Shown here in pieces: positions 6,096 through 8,842 of a stretch of DNA of 8,842 bases. Each line of letters begins with the position of its first letter. Position 1 is the stretch's first letter. The stretch is from Candidatus Cloacimonadota bacterium. Lineage in GTDB: Bacteria > Cloacimonadota > Cloacimonadia > JGIOTU-2. The stretch spans positions 1 to 8,842 of the forward strand of contig JAGHCS010000257.1 of assembly GCA_021160355.1 (NCBI GenBank). The letters are read 5' to 3'. The notes under the pieces are model-generated. The model saw nothing but the letters and a program-made list of their open reading frames with translations. It was not told the origin of the DNA and made no database searches. The translations under genes were made by a program, and so were the position numbers.

Positions 6096-7355
6096 TTACT
6101 CCGTATAAAAAATTGCTTTGATCGGATCTATTTTCGATGCTTTGTATGCGGGATAAAATCCGGAAACCAAGCCCACAATAATGGCAAAAGACAGTCCTAC
6201 CGTAATACCCATAATAGGAAACGAAACATCCACCTTGAGTGCAGAGCTGAGGGCTCCTATAAGTAGCAGAGCTAGACCAGATCCTACTATACCACCGATG
6301 AGTGCAAGAATGATCGATTCAAACAGGAAATAGGAAAAAATATCTCTGTTCTTTGCACCGATACTTTTACGGATACCGATCTCCTTCATGCGTTCTGTGA
6401 TGGAAATGAGTAAAATGCTGAATAAGCCGATGCCGCCTGTAAACAGCGAAATACTGGAAATCGCAAGCAGAATAATATTCCAATTCTTCAGAAATTCATC
6501 CACCTGCTGCCTGACTTCAAGCATAACGCTGCTGATATCTTTCATACCCACATCATCCGCCATATTATGGCGTGAACGTAAAATTTGAACTGCGGAATTA
6601 TACACATCACCAACAAGTTCAGCTTCGTTTGCCTTTATCCAGATGACATCAATATTCATTGTTGGGCGAAGATATTTCGCTGCAAATCTTGTCGGAACAT
6701 AACAGGACTCAAGTGCAAGCCTTCTCTCCCATTCATTCCCTTGTGCAAAACTGCTTTCATTGGATTTATAATCAACAACTCCAATGATTTTTATCCGTAT
6801 ATCCCCTATTGAGATATATTGTCCAATCGCATTGCCTTTGGGAAAAAGTTTGCTACTCAATGTTTGCCCAAGTACACAGACATTTTCACCATTTTGTGAT
6901 TCAATAATATTAAAGTCTCTACCGTCCGCAATAAAATAATTTTTTTCTACAAAAAAAGTGTTATGCACTCCTTTTAAGCGAATCTGGCTTTTCTTTCCAT
7001 TAATGATCGTATTTCGCTGATCATCAATAGTAGGATAAATATATTGAATATTATCAAGATTTCCCTTTAGTGCTTCATAATCACTGTAATTAATTTGTTG
7101 GAAGCGTTTTACAGTATTATACTTTTTTAACTTATCATTACTGGTATCAGGATATTTTGAATAGAGCACGATCACATTATCATACCCGAGAGAACTGATC
7201 GTTTCTTCAATAAGATTTTTCATTGCCTCGACTGAGGAAAACATTGTGGTTACTGCTGCCACACCTATCATTATGCCTGCCAGCGTCAAAAATGAACGTA
7301 ATTTATGCGATAAAATGCTTTTAATTCCTGAAACAAAAACCTCTGAATATTTCAT
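6096..7355 (-). CDS. FtsX/MacB-type ABC transporter permease
   Basis: Inner-membrane permease of the MacB/FtsX (type VII ABC transporter) superfamily, 419 residues, close to the usual length for MacB-like permeases without a fused ATPase. The layout is a first transmembrane segment at about 20-42, a large periplasmic domain (about 45-290, MacB_PCD-like), then three segments at about 292-319, 339-366 and 379-402. Family signatures are KLRSFLTLAGIMIGVA at the N-terminus, ERMKEIGIRKSIGAKNRDI after TM2 (the segment thought to contact the ATPase) and FYPAYKASKIDPIKA at the end. The ATG overlaps the topA stop as ATGA, so translation is probably coupled. Family members export lipoproteins, peptides or antibiotics, or transmit mechanical force to the periplasm; the substrate cannot be told here. 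No ATP-binding subunit or adaptor is encoded in the window, so the partner is either upstream of topA or elsewhere. Family is secure, specific function unknown. Confidence 0.9.
   Translation of the reverse strand: MKYSEVFVSGIKSILSHKLRSFLTLAGIMIGVAAVTTMFSSVEAMKNLIEETISSLGYDNVIVLYSKYPDTSNDKLKKYNTVKRFQQINYSDYEALKGNLDNIQYIYPTIDDQRNTIINGKKSQIRLKGVHNTFFVEKNYFIADGRDFNIIESQNGENVCVLGQTLSSKLFPKGNAIGQYISIGDIRIKIIGVVDYKSNESSFAQGNEWERRLALESCYVPTRFAAKYLRPTMNIDVIWIKANEAELVGDVYNSAVQILRSRHNMADDVGMKDISSVMLEVRQQVDEFLKNWNIILLAISSISLFTGGIGLFSILLISITERMKEIGIRKSIGAKNRDIFSYFLFESIILALIGGIVGSGLALLLIGALSSALKVDVSFPIMGITVGLSFAIIVGLVSGFYPAYKASKIDPIKAIFYTE
6099..6102 (-). promoter_or_regulatory. Ribosome binding site of rseP
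   Basis: GGAG at the very end of the permease gene, overlapping its final Thr and Glu codons. It lies 12 bases before the GTG start, slightly longer than ideal. It supports GTG 6086 as the rseP start. Confidence 0.5.
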
Positions 7356-8842
7356 GAGACAAGTTCTTTACCGCATTTTTCGCAGACAAGTGTTTTAACC
7401 TTCCTTCGTGAAGGTTTTTCAAACATGGATTCTGCTCCGCAATCAGGACATTTTAGAGCAACGGGTTTTTTATTTGTTATAAATTTACATGTAGGATAAT
7501 TGGAACATGTATAGTAAGTTTTATTCTGCTTGCCTTTCCTCTCGATAAGTTCGCCACCGCATTGAGGACATTTAATTCCAATTGTAAAAGGTTTAGTAAA
7601 TTTGCATTTCGGGTAATTCTCACACGCATAGAATTTGCCGAACTTGCCGTTCTTTAATAATATCCTACCACCACACTTTGGACACTTTTCATCAGTTTCT
7701 TCCTCAACTATTTTCTCATTCTCATCAAGAGATTTCACATTTTTACATTTAGGAAAAGCAGAACAGGCAAGGAATTTGCCATATTTTCCGTACTTGATGA
7801 TCATCGGAGATCCGCATTTATCACACATGATATCAGTTTTTTGCTCGTATTTCTTTTTTTCTTTGGAAATATCTATTTTATCCAGATGGTTGATAAAATT
7901 TTCATAGTATTTTTCAAGGATCTCTACCCAGTTCAGTTCTCCATTTTCGATGTTATCAAGCTTATTTTCCATGTCTGCAGTAAATTTTACATTAAAGAAA
8001 TCTTCAAATTTATCAATGAGAAATGTTTCTACAGTTCCTCCAAGTTCAGTCGGGAAGAATTTCTTTTTTTGCAGCGTGACATACTTTCTCTGCATTAAAG
8101 TAGAAATAATTGGTGCATAGGTACTTGGACGTCCAATACCTTCCTGTTCGAGTTTTTTAACGAGCGAAGCTTCTGTGTAGCGCGCAGGGGGCTGGGTAAA
8201 ATGCTGTTCTTTATAAAGATTCAGCAATTCGATCACATCATCTTGTGCAAGATCCGGAAAGGTTTCTTTGATATTTTTTATCGGAACATTTGGATAGATT
8301 TTTAGAAATCCGTCAAAAAGTATTTTACTTGCCTGAGATTCAAACAATCCTTTTTCTGCCTGGATTTGAGCTGTGATATTTTCCAGCTGTGAATTAGACA
8401 TTTGTGTGGCTACAAATCGTTTCCATATGAGATTGTACAACTTAAATTGCTCTTTTGACAGATATTCTTTGATTGAATCCGGTGTGGTGAAAGAATTTGT
8501 GGGGCGTATAGCTTCATGAGCGTCCTGAGCTTTATTCTTATTTTTGTATTTGCGAATATAGGAATTCAAATATTCTTCAGAAAATGAATCCTTTATATAT
8601 TTCCTTACCTGAAAATTTGCCTTATCGGAAATCCGCACAGAATCAGTTCTCATATACGAAATAAGACCTGTGTTTCGACCATGCAATGTCACGCCTTCAT
8701 ATAATTGTTGTGCGATCTGCATAGTTTTTTTTATGGAGAATCCAAGCAATTTTGATGCTTCCTGCTGCAGGGTGCTTGTAATAAACGGAGGAAAAGGAGC
8801 AACTGATTTTTGCTCTTTCTTCACACCCTTTACTGTATAATC
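7352..8842 (-). CDS. topA: DNA topoisomerase I (type IA), C-terminal part, cut by window edge
   Basis: Type IA topoisomerase that relaxes negative supercoils by cutting one DNA strand through a 5'-phosphotyrosine. The reading frame is open to the right edge, so the N-terminal Toprim domain lies outside the window; the GTG near 8824 is not the start. Residues are counted from the window edge. The first visible block is the conserved PF-x-TSTLQQEA stretch. The active site follows as YMRTDS, with Tyr63 (codon 8654-8656) the nucleophile and Arg65 beside it. Further family blocks are HEAIRPT, PPARYTEASLVKKLE, GIGRPSTYA and the ADMENKLD region. The C-terminal third carries four Cys4 zinc ribbons at about residues 340-366, 387-413, 425-452 and 465-490. 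The first three share a CxxC...C-x5-C pattern; the last is CxxC-x18-CxxC. The TGA stop overlaps the next gene's ATG. Identification is very secure. Confidence 0.97.
   Translation of the reverse strand, partial: DYTVKGVKKEQKSVAPFPPFITSTLQQEASKLLGFSIKKTMQIAQQLYEGVTLHGRNTGLISYMRTDSVRISDKANFQVRKYIKDSFSEEYLNSYIRKYKNKNKAQDAHEAIRPTNSFTTPDSIKEYLSKEQFKLYNLIWKRFVATQMSNSQLENITAQIQAEKGLFESQASKILFDGFLKIYPNVPIKNIKETFPDLAQDDVIELLNLYKEQHFTQPPARYTEASLVKKLEQEGIGRPSTYAPIISTLMQRKYVTLQKKKFFPTELGGTVETFLIDKFEDFFNVKFTADMENKLDNIENGELNWVEILEKYYENFINHLDKIDISKEKKKYEQKTDIMCDKCGSPMIIKYGKYGKFLACSAFPKCKNVKSLDENEKIVEEETDEKCPKCGGRILLKNGKFGKFYACENYPKCKFTKPFTIGIKCPQCGGELIERKGKQNKTYYTCSNYPTCKFITNKKPVALKCPDCGAESMFEKPSRRKVKTLVCEKCGKELVS

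Noticed and set aside
7635..8098. Overlapping plus-strand open frames opposite topA
   Set aside because: Antisense shadows of the zinc-ribbon and linker region of topA; rich in Phe and Ser from the reverse complement of Lys-rich codons.
7352..8842. TopA as a truncated gene lacking its Toprim domain, starting at GTG 8824
   Set aside because: The frame continues open to the window edge with conserved residues before the GTG (YTVKG), so the missing N-terminus is a window-edge effect.

Overview
The window is a single, tightly packed minus-strand gene string from a bacterium. It is moderately AT-rich by eye and uses the standard genetic code. The best clue to the organism is a PorX-type protein at 2043-3599, a CheY-like receiver joined to a PglZ/alkaline-phosphatase-like domain. 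That architecture is known from Bacteroidota and related phyla of the FCB group, where it regulates the type IX secretion system (T9SS). Together with the two-membrane-type housekeeping genes, this suggests Bacteroidota or a relative such as Cloacimonadota or Ignavibacteriota. I cannot place it more precisely from sequence alone.

Transcription runs from the right edge to the left. The order is topA (C-terminal two-thirds, cut by the window end), an FtsX/MacB-type ABC transporter permease, rseP (site-2 protease), tgt (tRNA-guanine transglycosylase), porX, tsaE (t6A ATPase) and a phosphohexomutase of the GlmM/ManB family. Junctions are a 4-base ATGA overlap (topA/permease), 9 bases (permease/rseP), 1 base (rseP/tgt), a 4-base ATGA overlap (tgt/porX), 1 base (porX/tsaE) and a 13-base overlap (tsaE/phosphohexomutase). 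This spacing implies one polycistronic unit with translational coupling. No promoter for it lies in the window, so it must be further upstream, beyond 8842, or hidden inside a gene.

The genes do not form one pathway. They cover DNA supercoiling, envelope transport and proteolysis, two anticodon-loop tRNA modifications (queuosine at position 34, t6A at position 37), secretion signalling and cell-envelope sugar phosphates. The most distinctive item is porX between the two tRNA-modification genes tgt and tsaE, downstream of an intramembrane protease.

The left 242 bases hold no gene I can support. They contain a tandem 8-mer (187-202) resembling dispersed intergenic repeats seen in many bacteria, bracketed by 9-base direct repeats, plus a 14-base perfect palindrome. 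No convincing intrinsic terminator, tRNA, CRISPR array or mobile element was seen. I do not see a wholly new system here; the findings are points worth checking rather than discoveries.
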